A DNA stretch of 48,179 nt from REEB95 sp050729835 (GCA_050729835.1 JBOHLS010000021.1:1-48179); one strand, 5' to 3'. Shown: positions 1 to 7,943, counted from the first letter of the stretch. A program made the numbers and translations. Notes: generated by a model from the letters alone, not told the origin.

Positions 1-61
1 CTCGCGCGATCACCGACCGCGCACGCCACAACCCAAGGCACCCCACGGGATCGCATCCCGA

Positions 62-262
62 TCAGCAAAACCTCTTCTCTTCAATGACATAGACAGATGG
101 GTGTTGTGATGCGCGCTTGTAGTCGTCTTTCCAGGCGGCGAGCGCCACGCGGGCATGAGCGAGCGAAGTGAACAACGTCTCGTTCAGGAGCTCGTCCCTG
201 AGGCGGCCGTTGAAGCTCTCGACGAAGGCATTCTGCTGCGGCTTGCCGGGCGCGATGTGCAC
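62..262 (-). pseudogene. IS3-family transposase (orfB/integrase core) fragment
   Basis: About 66 codons reading leftward match the end of the DDE integrase core of IS3-family (IS2/IS407-like) OrfB transposases. The diagnostic stretch APGKPQQNAFVESFNGRLRD and the following ELLNETLF contain the third catalytic acid (E of VESFNGR). Upstream codons are missing: the frame is closed by a TGA about 20 bases before the GTG at 262, so the first two catalytic Asp residues are gone. The last ~18 codons (after WKDDYKRA) no longer resemble the expected family ending, so the 3' end is decayed too. It is an inactive scrap at the 5' edge of a truncated dehydrogenase gene, and it probably marks the element that cut that gene. 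Family assignment is firm; subgroup is not. Confidence 0.8.
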
Positions 263-293
263 GACTTTTGATTGTCAATGTGCACGACTTTTG
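255..293. repeat. 16-bp direct repeat at the IS/dehydrogenase junction
   Basis: ATGTGCACGACTTTTG occurs at 255-270 and again, exactly, at 278-293 (23-base period). The first copy covers the broken 5' end of the transposase fragment; the second leads into the dehydrogenase remnant. TGTCA at 273-277 and TGACA at 296-300 bracket the second copy as a short inverted pair. This is longer than a normal IS3 target duplication and may be an element end or a recombination scar. Confidence 0.7.
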
Positions 294-323
294 GGTGACA
301 GAGAGCCCTTTATGCTTGACGGA

Positions 324-966
324 CCAACCCGGTCAGTTCTTCCTCGACATCAATTCGGTCTCACCCGAAACCAAGCGCGGCGACGAGGCGCTGGTGGAGA
401 AATCCGGCGCCGATTACGTCGAGGCGGCGGTCATGGCGCCGGTGGTACCCTACGGCCTCAAGGTGCCGATGCTGCTGGGCGGCCGGCGCGCCGCGGCGTT
501 CGCCGAAATTCTCAAGCCGTCGGGCTTCCGCATGGCAGCGGTGGCCGAGATCGTCGGCCAGGCGAGCGCGATCAAGATGTGCCGCAGCGTCTTCATCAAG
601 GGCCTCAAGGCGCTCGCCGTCGAGGGCTTCCTGGCGGCGCGGCGTTACGGCGTCGAGGACAAGGTGATCGCCTCGCTCGACGAGACCTTTCCGAGCCTCG
701 ATTGGGAAAAGCAGGCCGGCTATCTGATCTCGCGGGTGCTCGAGCACGGCCGCCGGCGCGCCGCCGAGATGCGCGAGAGCGCCGAAACCGTGGCGGCCGC
801 GGGGATCGAGCCGCTGATGACGCTGGCGACCGCGCGACGTCACGACTGGCTTGCCGACCGGGTGGCCGAGATGCCGTCGCTCAAGACCGCGCCGGCGGCG
901 GAATGGCGCGCCAGCCTCGACACGGTGCTGAAGCGTCTGAAGCCGGCGAAGACCGCGGCCAAGTGA
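324..966 (+). pseudogene. DUF1932-domain NAD(P)-dependent dehydrogenase, 5'-truncated
   Basis: The readable protein (from about DQPGQFFLDINSVSP to KPAKTAAK) is the C-terminal half of the beta-hydroxyacid/6-phosphogluconate dehydrogenase-like family that carries a DUF1932 domain. Family features seen are the DINSVSPET segment, the VEAAVMAPV strand, the GRRAAAFAEIL stretch and a long all-helical tail. The N-terminal Rossmann half with its GxGxxG NAD-binding loop, normally about 100 residues, is absent. It is replaced by the IS junction at 255-300. The frame is open back to 268 only by chance readthrough of IS sequence. Without a nucleotide-binding domain the product cannot be an oxidoreductase. 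A diverged copy of its last 20 codons lies at 2811-2876, beyond the toxin-antitoxin operon. Confidence 0.8.
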
Positions 967-1036
967 TCGACTCAGGCTCTGACTGCCTCAACGTTCAGCG
1001 GTAGAATCAAGCCGGTGTCTTTATTTTAATAGATAT

Positions 1037-1071
1037 TATATTATACAATATATGCTATACCGTATAATATA
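1037..1071 (+). promoter_or_regulatory. hipBA promoter/operator: 10-bp perfect inverted repeat over a TATAAT
   Basis: TATATTATAC (1037-1046) and GTATAATATA (1062-1071) are exact reverse complements separated by 15 bases. The right arm contains TATAAT (1063-1068), a consensus -10 box, 17 bases before the antitoxin ATG. The surrounding ~60 bases are strikingly AT-rich in an otherwise GC-rich window. A dimeric XRE antitoxin binding here would cover the -10 box, the usual autorepression layout of hipBA modules. Binding by this HipB-like protein is inferred. Confidence 0.65.
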
Positions 1072-1085
1072 AAGGCCATAACACA

Positions 1086-1427
1086 ATGCGCACCATCCCC
1101 TCCTTGCCGCTCCCTGTCAAGCGCACCCTCACCAAGCTAGGCGCGGACATTCGGAGCGCAAGACTGCGGCGGCGAATTCCGACAACCATCATGGCGGAGC
1201 GAGCCTTTATCACGCGCATGACTCTCCGCCGGGTCGAGCGCGGCGATGCGGCCGTTTCGCTCGGCATATACGCCGTGGTGCTGTTTATCCTCGGAATGAC
1301 CGAGCGGCTCGCCGATCTCGCGGATGTGCGGTTTGATGAGCTTGGCCTCCAACTCGACGAAGAGAAGCTGCCGCAACGCATACGCCAGCGCAAGTCACGC
1401 CGGGCGAGAAAAAGCGCTGATGGATAA
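1086..1427 (+). CDS. HipB-like XRE-family antitoxin
   Basis: This 113-residue, Arg-rich protein precedes a hipA toxin gene and overlaps it by 8 bases, so the two are translationally coupled. Residues about 15-75 fit a helix-turn-helix of the XRE type (LGADIRSARLRRRIPTT, then a second helix with RMTLRRVERGDAAVSLG, a typical recognition-helix/GD turn followed by the helix-4 pattern). The tail (LQLDEEKLPQRIRQRKSRR) is basic. By family it should neutralise the HipA kinase and, as a dimer, repress the operon through the palindrome at 1037-1071. The ATG at 1086 is chosen because it lies just behind the promoter and no earlier in-frame start exists in the AT-rich leader. Confidence 0.8.
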   Translation: MRTIPSLPLPVKRTLTKLGADIRSARLRRRIPTTIMAERAFITRMTLRRVERGDAAVSLGIYAVVLFILGMTERLADLADVRFDELGLQLDEEKLPQRIRQRKSRRARKSADG

Positions 1428-2679
1428 ACAACTCCTCGTCTATGTCGATCTCGATGGCGACCTGCACCTGGCCGGACGGCTGTGGGCGCATCATCGCCGC
1501 GGTCGCGAGAGCGCCAGCTTTGAATATGACGGTTCCTGGCTTCGCTTTCCGGCGCGATTTGCGCTCGAGCCGGCGCTCACGCTCGGCAAAGGCCCCCACC
1601 ATACTGCGGCCGACCGTACGCTGTTCGGAGCGATAGGGGACTCGGCGCCCGATCGTTGGGGCCGGGCACTCATTCAGCGCGAGGAACGGCGAAAAGCGCG
1701 CGCCGAAGAACGTCTCCCACGGACGCTTGGCGAAATCGACTATCTTGTTGGTATCGGCGACGTTACGCGCCAAGGTGCACTCCGTTTTGCAGAGCTGAAG
1801 GATGGTCCCTTTCTAGCCGCGGGCGATAGGACGCAGATCCCGCCTTTGGTGCGCCTTCGAGAATTGCTGGATGCGGCGCTGCGGATCACCGCCGACGAAG
1901 AACGTGACGACGATATAAAGTTGTTGCTTGCACCCGGTTCATCGTTAGGAGGCGCGCGCCCCAAGGCATCGGTTATCGATCAAAAAGGCCAATTGCTCAT
2001 TGCCAAATTCCCGCACCATGACGATCAAATTCGTATTTCGCTCTGGGAGGCCCTGGCGCTCACGCTTGCCGCTAAGGCCGGAATTTCGACGCCAAAATGG
2101 CGCATCGAAAATATCGGCGGCAAAGCAGTTCTACTTTTGCATCGCTTTGACCGGGAAGACGGGCGGCGTATACCGTTTCTATCGGCCATGAGCATGCTTG
2201 GGGCGGCCGACAATGAGTCGCACAGTTATCTCGAAATCGCCGATGCCATACGCCAATATGGCGCGCGCACCGAAGAAGATTGTGCTCAGCTCTGGCGTCG
2301 TGTCGTATTCAATGTCCTCATTTCCAACACCGACGACCATCTTCGCAACCATGCCTTCCTCTATGAGTCGGGCGGCTGGCGTCTCGCCCCAGCCTACGAT
2401 CTCAATCCTGTTCCCCAGGACATAAAGGCGCGCGTGTTAACGCTCGCCATCGATGAGGCTGACGGCACCGCCTCGCTTGATCTCGCGTTGAGCGTCGCCG
2501 CTCACTTTAGGTTAAAAGGTGACGCGCCACGCCGAATCGTCGCAGAAGTCGGAGCGGCAGTTGCGTCCTGGCGGCGGGAAGCAAAGGCGCTTGGCTTAAC
2601 GGCTAAGGAGATCGATCGCATGGCCAGTGCCTTCGAGCATGATGCCCCCAAGAAGACACCCGAGAGAACAGCAAGATAG
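1420..2679 (+). CDS. HipA-family serine/threonine kinase toxin
   Basis: The 419-residue product (E. coli HipA is ~440) has both HipA domains. The N-terminal domain (about 1-125) includes DSAPDRWGRALI. The kinase core carries the Gly-rich loop GSSLGGARPKA at 173-183, the nucleotide-lysine segment LLIAKFP, the catalytic loop NTDDHLRNHAFL at 303-314 and the metal-binding PAYDLNP at 324-330. All key kinase residues are present, so it is probably active. Family members phosphorylate targets such as glutamyl-tRNA synthetase and induce dormancy; the target here is unknown. The ATG at 1420 overlaps the end of the antitoxin gene; an upstream in-frame start at 1324 lies inside that gene and is not preferred. 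The lower local GC content than neighbouring genes suggests horizontal acquisition. Confidence 0.9.
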   Translation: MDKQLLVYVDLDGDLHLAGRLWAHHRRGRESASFEYDGSWLRFPARFALEPALTLGKGPHHTAADRTLFGAIGDSAPDRWGRALIQREERRKARAEERLPRTLGEIDYLVGIGDVTRQGALRFAELKDGPFLAAGDRTQIPPLVRLRELLDAALRITADEERDDDIKLLLAPGSSLGGARPKASVIDQKGQLLIAKFPHHDDQIRISLWEALALTLAAKAGISTPKWRIENIGGKAVLLLHRFDREDGRRIPFLSAMSMLGAADNESHSYLEIADAIRQYGARTEEDCAQLWRRVVFNVLISNTDDHLRNHAFLYESGGWRLAPAYDLNPVPQDIKARVLTLAIDEADGTASLDLALSVAAHFRLKGDAPRRIVAEVGAAVASWRREAKALGLTAKEIDRMASAFEHDAPKKTPERTAR

Positions 2680-2708
2680 ATTCCGACCAAATCACCGGGA
2701 ACCAAGCA

Positions 2709-2876
2709 ATGGCACAAAGCCTTCCGCGTACTGACTTCCGCGCCGCCCTTTGCGGCGATGACATTCACCACCGGGCTCAGCCAATGGCACTCTCTGAGAC
2801 AGCAACCGCCCCGTGGCGCGCAAGCCTCGACCATATCTTGAAGCGGCTCAAACCCGCCAAGGTCGCGGCCGAATGA
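2709..2876 (+). pseudogene. Remnant tail of a second DUF1932 dehydrogenase
   Basis: A 55-codon frame downstream of hipA ends in WRASLDHILKRLKPAKVAAE. The intact tail upstream of the toxin-antitoxin operon ends in WRASLDTVLKRLKPAKTAAK: 16 of 20 residues agree and both end at a stop. The first ~34 codons do not resemble the family. It is therefore a diverged paralogous or homologous 3' end, not a copied target site, and it brackets hipBA between two related gene ends. No functional product is expected. Confidence 0.75.
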
Positions 2877-2939
2877 TTGTCCGGCATCACCCGACAAAGC
2901 GGACGCATCACCCCATCGCACAATTACGACGGGGTGCTA

Positions 2940-2953
2940 GATTGTACACAATC
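2940..2953 (+). promoter_or_regulatory. Candidate antitoxin operator, GATTGT-AC-ACAATC
   Basis: A 6-bp perfect inverted repeat (GATTGT/ACAATC with a 2-base centre) lies 24 bases before the ribbon-helix-helix start codon at 2978. Short AT-rich palindromes of this kind are usual operators for RHH antitoxins. Function is inferred from position and symmetry only. Confidence 0.5.
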
Positions 2954-2977
2954 ACTCACAAAATCGATTGAGCCCCC

Positions 2978-3250
2978 ATGCGCTCGACAACCTTTACCGT
3001 CCGCGTTGAGCCAGCGGTCAAGAAGCGTCTGGAAGAACTGGCGAAGAGCACCGGTCGCAGCCGCTCGTTCCTCGCGGCCGAGGCCCTGACCGAGTACCTT
3101 GACGTGAACGAGTAGCAGGTCACGGGTGTGAAGCAAGCCATGGCGTCGCTCGACCGCAGCGCAGGTGTTCCGCACGAAGATGTCAAGGAATGGGTTGATT
3201 CCTGGAGTCGCAAGCGTGCTCGGGCAGGTCCCAAACGACCCGTCGAATAA
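2978..3250 (+). pseudogene. RHH (CopG/ParD-like) antitoxin interrupted by an in-frame amber codon
   Basis: From ATG 2978 the first 45 codons encode a complete ribbon-helix-helix domain: strand STTFTVRVEPAVKKRLEELA, then turn-helix TGRSRSFLAAEALTEYL. Translation then meets TAG at 3113-3115. Beyond it the same frame continues for 44 codons (QVTGVKQAMASLDRSAGVPH, then EDVKEWVDSW) to TAA at 3248-3250. That segment is the normal toxin-neutralising tail of this family, where the position after DVNE is usually Trp. TGG to TAG by one substitution is the simplest explanation. The short product could still bind DNA, but it would lack the toxin-binding half. No RelE/ParE toxin gene follows; the next gene is a convergent ABC ATPase 18 bases away. 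Confidence 0.8.
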
Positions 3251-3268
3251 GGCTTGGTCGCGTCGCCA

Positions 3269-4057
3269 CTATTTCGCGAATATCTCTTTGAGCCGTTTCA
3301 CCATTTGCCGGTGGCGCGAGGCATCGGCGACGCTGACGCCCTTGCCGACGCCGAGATAGCGCTCGGCGACGGCGGGATTGTGGAGCAGCTCCTTGCCGGT
3401 GCCGGCAAGCGTTACGCGGCCGTTCTCGATGACATAGCCGCGATCGGCGATCGCCAGCGACAGCCGCGCGTTCTGCTCCGACAGCAGGATCGCGCGGCCT
3501 TCCGAGCGCAGGCCCGCGACCAAGCGGAAAATCTCGGTGACCAGCACCGGCGCCAGGCCGAGCGACGGTTCGTCGAGCACCAGGATGCGCGGCTCGGCCA
3601 TCAGCCCACGGGCGATCGCCAGCATCTGCTGCTGGCCGCCGGACAGGTTGCCGGCCGGCTCCTTGAGCCGTTGCAGCAGAACGGGAAACCGCTCGCAAAC
3701 CTGGACGATTCGCCGCGTCATGCGGGCCTCGTCGAGGTCCCTGCGCCGTGTATAGGCGCCGAGCCGCAGATTCTCGAGCACGGTCAGGCCGCCGAAGATC
3801 TGGCGGCCCTCCGGCACCAGCGAGACGCCGGCGAGCACTCGCGCGCGCGCATTGAGCCGGTCGATGCGTTTGCCGTCGAGCGCGATCTCGCCGGCGCGCA
3901 GCGCCAGCAGGCCGGCGATGGCCTTGACCAGCGTCGACTTGCCAGCGCCGTTGGCGCCGACCAGCGCAACGATCTCGCCCGGCGCCACCGTCAGGTCGAT
4001 GCCGTGAATGACGTTGGCCGCTTCGTAGCCGGTCGAGACGCGCGCGAGTTCCAGCAT
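3269..4057 (-). CDS. livF: LivF-type branched-chain amino acid ABC transporter ATPase (operon 1)
   Basis: A 262-residue ABC ATPase with Walker A GANGAGKST, Q-loop region VPEGRQIFGGLTV (the LivF hallmark), signature LSGGQQQML, Walker B ILVLDEPSLGLAP and switch SEQN in place of the common H-loop, as is typical for LivF. It drives uptake with LivG, the fused LivHM permease and the periplasmic protein encoded upstream. The start is the ATG at 4057, which shares a base with the livG stop (TGATG); a GTG lies one codon upstream. It is the last gene of a tightly overlapped operon. The C-terminus is slightly extended and basic (RHRQMVKRLKEIFAK). The real substrate may be another amino acid or an aromatic or amide compound. 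Confidence 0.9.
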   Translation of the reverse strand: MLELARVSTGYEAANVIHGIDLTVAPGEIVALVGANGAGKSTLVKAIAGLLALRAGEIALDGKRIDRLNARARVLAGVSLVPEGRQIFGGLTVLENLRLGAYTRRRDLDEARMTRRIVQVCERFPVLLQRLKEPAGNLSGGQQQMLAIARGLMAEPRILVLDEPSLGLAPVLVTEIFRLVAGLRSEGRAILLSEQNARLSLAIADRGYVIENGRVTLAGTGKELLHNPAVAERYLGVGKGVSVADASRHRQMVKRLKEIFAK

Positions 4058-4824
4058 CACGCCTCCGCACCGACATAGGCGGCGATGACGCGCTTGTCCT
4101 GCTGGATCTGCCGTGGCGAGCCGGCGGCGACGATCGCACCGGCGTCAAGCACGACGACCTGGTCGGCGACGCCCATGACCAGCGACATGTTGTGTTCGAC
4201 GACGATGACGGTGACGCCGCTGTCGCGCACGGCGCGCAGCAGCTCGGCCAGCTCTGCCGTCTCGGCGTCGTTGAGGCCCGCCGCCGGCTCGTCGAGCAGC
4301 AGCAGCCGCGGCTCGGCCATCAGCGCTCGCACGACCTCGAGCAGCTTCTGCGCGCCCATCGGCAGGTCGGTCGCCGCGGCGTCGCGAAACGGCGCCAAAC
4401 CCACGAGATCGAGCAGCATGTCGACCTTGGCGGCCAACGTGCGCTCCTCGCGCCGCGCGCCCCCGAGCCACAGCATGTGCTGCCACGTCGGAACGCCGAG
4501 ATGCATGTGCGCGCCAGACAGCGCGTTTTCGCGCGTCGTCATACCGGGAAAGATGCGCGCCGACTGGAAGGTGCGGATCAGGCCCAGGCGCGCGATCGCG
4601 CCGGGCGAGCGGCCGCGGATCGACCGCCCTTGGAACCGGATCTCGCCACGGTCGGCGGCATAGAGGTTGGTCACCAGATTGAACAGCGTGGTCTTGCCCG
4701 CGCCGTTGGGGCCGATCACGGCGGTCAGGCTGCCGTCGGGTACGGTCAGCGAGACGTCGGCAATCGCCTTTACGCCGCCGAAGCTCTTGGACAGGTCGGT
4801 GATCGCGAGCGCCGCGTCGCTCAT
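4057..4824 (-). CDS. livG: LivG-type branched-chain amino acid ABC transporter ATPase (operon 1)
   Basis: A 255-residue ATPase beginning MSDAALAITDLSKSFGGVKA, with Walker A GPNGAGKTT, the LivG-typical IRTFQSARIFPGMT segment, and Walker B LLLLDEPAAGLN followed by VEHNMSLVMGVAD (the H-loop). The signature region reads LPMGAQKLLEVVRAL instead of LSGG, a variant often seen in LivG-like proteins. The ATG at 4824 overlaps the permease stop in an ATGA junction, and its own stop overlaps livF, so the cytoplasmic pair is made from one message. An open frame continues upstream past 4824, but it lies in a different frame from the permease and has no ABC character, so it is not part of the gene. Confidence 0.9.
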   Translation of the reverse strand: MSDAALAITDLSKSFGGVKAIADVSLTVPDGSLTAVIGPNGAGKTTLFNLVTNLYAADRGEIRFQGRSIRGRSPGAIARLGLIRTFQSARIFPGMTTRENALSGAHMHLGVPTWQHMLWLGGARREERTLAAKVDMLLDLVGLAPFRDAAATDLPMGAQKLLEVVRALMAEPRLLLLDEPAAGLNDAETAELAELLRAVRDSGVTVIVVEHNMSLVMGVADQVVVLDAGAIVAAGSPRQIQQDKRVIAAYVGAEA

Positions 4825-6719
4825 GGCATCGCCTTTTCGGCGGCGGCCGGCGCCGAGCGCGGGCGCAGCCAGCGCGCCAGCCGCACGACGGCAAAGCCGA
4901 ACATGCCTTCCGGCAGCCACATGAAGCACAGCACCAGGAGCAGGCCTTCGGCCAGCGTCTTGTAGAGCGCGAACGGCTGGAACACCGTCGGCAGCAGGGT
5001 CAACAGCGCGACGCCGAAGACGGAGCCGACGAGCGTGCCCTCGCCGCCGGCCACCAGCATGGCGATCATCTCGAACGAGCGCGGCGTCGCGACCATTTCG
5101 GGCGCGAGGAAATGGAAATAGAACGCATAGAGACTGCCCGACAGCGAGCCGAGTGCCGCGCTGATCAGGAAGGCGGCGAGCTTGTAGCGCACGACATTGA
5201 CGCCGAGCGCCGCGGCGGCGGTCTGGTCGGTGCGCACCGCGATGAGCGCCCGACCGAAACCCGACCGCATGCCGCCCTGCAGCGCGAGCACCAAGACGAT
5301 GGCGATGCCGGCAACGAGATAGTACATCTGGATGGGCGTGGCGAAGGCGAAACTGCCGATGCTGAACGACGGAATGCCGGCGAGGCCCGACGGGCCGCCG
5401 GTGGTGTCCACCATGCCGACGGTCAACGAATCGACGAGCAGACCGAACGCCAACGTCGCCAGCGCCAGGTAATGGCCACGCAGGCGCAACGTGACGAACG
5501 ACAGCGCCCCGGCCGACGCCACCGACAAGACGATCCCGGCCAGCGTCCCCCACAGCGGCGAAACGCCGTAAGTCACCGCCAGGATCGAAGCGGTGTAGCC
5601 GCCGATCGCCATGAAGCCCGACTGGCCAAGGCTGACCTGGCCGGCATAGCCCATCAAAACATCGAGGCCGAGCACCGAGATATAGAGGATACCGGTGATC
5701 ACCAGCGAGCTCAGGATGCCGCCGCTCGAGAACAGCAGCGGCAGCACCAGCACCAGCGCGATCCCGACGACCGCGAAGACGACGCCGCCTTTGCCGCGCA
5801 GGCGCACGATGGCGTGATAGACGCGTTGCTCGTCGCGCACGTCGGTACGGCGCACCGGCCCCTCGCCGAAAAGGCCGTTCGGCCGCCACAGCAGCACGAC
5901 CAGGAGCAACGCCAACGCCAAGGCGTTGGCGAAGAGCGACGAGACGTAGCCGGCAGCGAGCTGCTCGGCGACGCCGAGGAACAGACCGCCGGCGACCGAG
6001 CCGAGGAACGACCCGAAGCCGCCGATCGCGACGGCGATGAAGCCGAAATTGGTGAAGAACCCGCCGGTATCGAACTCGAGCGAGGTGATCGGCGCCACGG
6101 CGATGCCGCTAATGGCGGCGATCAGCACCGCCATGGCGAAGGCGAAAAGCGTCACTCGCGGCACGTCGATGCCCATCAATCGCGCGGCGACGCGGTTTTC
6201 GGCGCAGGCGCGCAAGGCCGTGCCCAGCGTCGTGCGCTGCACCAGGAACCACATCGCGACGACGACCACGATGGTGATGCCGGCGATCCAGAAGCCCTGG
6301 GTCGGAACGCGCACGCCTCCCAGCACGACCGGCGCCTCGCCCGAGAACGGCGGCAGGGCGTAAGGCTGGCTCGACCAGCCGATCAGCAGGACGCCTTGCA
6401 GCAGCGTCAGCAGGCCGGCCGTGAGGATCAGCATCGAGCTGACCGGCAGGCGGGGCACCGCCGGCACGAAGCACAGAACGCCGAGGACGACGCCGAACGC
6501 CGCCGTGGCCAGCGACGCCGCCACCGCCGCAACCGGCGTCGGCAAGCCCCAGCTCACCTCGAGCGTGTACATCAGCAGCGCGCCGACGACGCAGAACGCG
6601 CCTTGCGACAGGTTGAGCACGCCGGTGACGCGGAACACCAGCGAGAAGCCCAGGGCGATGACGGCAAAAACGGCGCCCTGCAGTAGCCCGCCAATGACGA
6701 TTTGAATGGCGAGATTCAT
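4821..6719 (-). CDS. Fused LivH-LivM permease
   Basis: One 632-residue frame contains both permease subunits. Residues 1 to ~285 are LivH-like (start MNLAIQIVIGGLLQGAVFA, the GFSLVFRVTGVLNLSQG motif, end LLWRPNGLFGE). A charged ~25-residue linker follows (VRRTDVRDEQRVYHAIVRLR). Residues ~311-632 are LivM-like (VLGLDVLMGYAGQVSLGQSG, LRLRGHYLALATLAFGLL, ALGVNVVRYKLAAFLISA). Each half has about eight hydrophobic segments. In most bacteria these are two genes. No stop or frameshift separates the halves, and both remain hydrophobic and well conserved, so this is a true fusion rather than an error. It lies between the substrate-binding gene and livG in the same operon. Confidence 0.9.
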   Translation of the reverse strand: MNLAIQIVIGGLLQGAVFAVIALGFSLVFRVTGVLNLSQGAFCVVGALLMYTLEVSWGLPTPVAAVAASLATAAFGVVLGVLCFVPAVPRLPVSSMLILTAGLLTLLQGVLLIGWSSQPYALPPFSGEAPVVLGGVRVPTQGFWIAGITIVVVVAMWFLVQRTTLGTALRACAENRVAARLMGIDVPRVTLFAFAMAVLIAAISGIAVAPITSLEFDTGGFFTNFGFIAVAIGGFGSFLGSVAGGLFLGVAEQLAAGYVSSLFANALALALLLVVLLWRPNGLFGEGPVRRTDVRDEQRVYHAIVRLRGKGGVVFAVVGIALVLVLPLLFSSGGILSSLVITGILYISVLGLDVLMGYAGQVSLGQSGFMAIGGYTASILAVTYGVSPLWGTLAGIVLSVASAGALSFVTLRLRGHYLALATLAFGLLVDSLTVGMVDTTGGPSGLAGIPSFSIGSFAFATPIQMYYLVAGIAIVLVLALQGGMRSGFGRALIAVRTDQTAAAALGVNVVRYKLAAFLISAALGSLSGSLYAFYFHFLAPEMVATPRSFEMIAMLVAGGEGTLVGSVFGVALLTLLPTVFQPFALYKTLAEGLLLVLCFMWLPEGMFGFAVVRLARWLRPRSAPAAAEKAMP

Positions 6720-6749
6720 GTCACGGGCAGCATACCTGCCCCGAACACA

Positions 6750-7943
6750 CTAGGGCAGCGGAATGCCTGCCGGCTTGCTGACGACTTCCCAGGTCGCCTT
6801 GTCCGGCGACCAGCGCGTCACCACGGAGTCCACCACGTCGAGGCCGCGTTGCGGCGTCTTGATGAAGTCATAGACGCCGTTGACGCCGGCGAAGCCGCGG
6901 AGCTTCGTCATGTGGTCACGCAACTGCTTCGCCGTCGCCTTGGGACCGAGCTGTCGCAGCGAATCCACGACGATCCAGGCGGAATCCCAGGCAAGCTCCG
7001 AGGCGATGTCGGGCTTCACGCCGGCCGCCTCGAACGACTTGTAGAAGACCTCGTGTGGCTTGCGCAGCGCCGGTGCCAGCAGCGCCGGGTCGCGCACCAC
7101 CCACTGTGCCGCCGGGATATAGAGCTGCTTCGGCAGGAAATCCTTGTACTGCGTCATCTGCGCGTAGGTCATGTTGCCGTCGGTGGTCGCGACCGGGATG
7201 TCCAGTCCTTCCTGCTGGATGCCGCGGAAGATCGTCGCGATCGGCGAGCCGGTGGTCCAAGCCACCATCGCCTGCGCGCCCGAGGCCTTGATGTGCGCGA
7301 TCTGCGCCGTCACGCTCAAATCGGTCGTGTTGAAGTGCTCGGTATCGACGACCTGCATGTCCTTGAAAGAATCGTCCTTCGCGAGCACCGATTTGATGCC
7401 GTTCTCGGCGTCCTGACCGGTCGCATCCGAGCTGAACATGAGGGCGATCTTCTTCCAGCCCTTGAGGCGGTAATAGCGCAAGAGCGAGTGCGCCAGATCC
7501 AGCGTCGAGACGCTCGCGGTGAAGACGTAGCTGCCGGCTTCGGGGTGAACGCCCGGCGAGAAGCAGTATTCGACCGGCCCGTTGGCCATCAGCGGACCCA
7601 TCGCGCGGCAGATCGCCACCAGCGACGAGCCGAGCAGGACCGCGGGCTTCTTGGCGATGACGTTGTTGGCAAGCTGCACGCCGGTTTGCGGGCTGGTGCC
7701 GTCGTCCTGAATGACGAACTTGACCGGATGGCCGTGAATGCCGCCGCTGGCGTTCATCGCCTTTTCGGCGAGATGCAGCGAGGTCTCCTCGCCCTTGCCG
7801 AGGAACGCCGCCGGCCCCGTCAACGGCAGGATGACATTGATCTCGTAGGGCTCGGCGGCGCGTACCGGCGTCGCGACGAGCATGGCCGCCAGCGCCGCCG
7901 CAGCAACGCCGACACCCGCAAAAAATCCGGATTGTCTTGTCAC
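6750..7943 (-). CDS. LivK-type periplasmic substrate-binding protein (operon 1)
   Basis: A 397-residue type I periplasmic binding protein. A signal peptide covers about residues 1-29 (hydrophobic core AAAALAAMLVAT, cut after PVRA). The mature start YEINVILPLTGPAAFLGKGE and HGHPVKFVIQDDGTSPQTG are classic LivK features. It captures substrate for the fused permease, encoded 30 bases downstream. The start is GTG 7943, with a strong GGGGGAGGGGG ribosome site just upstream. It heads the operon on the minus strand, so the promoter should lie in 7944-8032. The ligand cannot be told from sequence; relatives bind branched-chain or aromatic amino acids, amides or aromatic acids. Confidence 0.88.
   Translation of the reverse strand: MTRQSGFFAGVGVAAAALAAMLVATPVRAAEPYEINVILPLTGPAAFLGKGEETSLHLAEKAMNASGGIHGHPVKFVIQDDGTSPQTGVQLANNVIAKKPAVLLGSSLVAICRAMGPLMANGPVEYCFSPGVHPEAGSYVFTASVSTLDLAHSLLRYYRLKGWKKIALMFSSDATGQDAENGIKSVLAKDDSFKDMQVVDTEHFNTTDLSVTAQIAHIKASGAQAMVAWTTGSPIATIFRGIQQEGLDIPVATTDGNMTYAQMTQYKDFLPKQLYIPAAQWVVRDPALLAPALRKPHEVFYKSFEAAGVKPDIASELAWDSAWIVVDSLRQLGPKATAKQLRDHMTKLRGFAGVNGVYDFIKTPQRGLDVVDSVVTRWSPDKATWEVVSKPAGIPLP

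Noticed and set aside
2502..2921. A 139-codon minus-strand frame behind hipA
   Set aside because: It is antisense to the hipA 3' end and to the DUF1932 remnant, with no family resemblance.
4057..5889. A 610-codon minus-strand frame that contains livG as its C-terminal part
   Set aside because: The N-terminal ~355 codons are an off-frame reading of the fused permease. The true livG start is ATG 4824, in an ATGA overlap.
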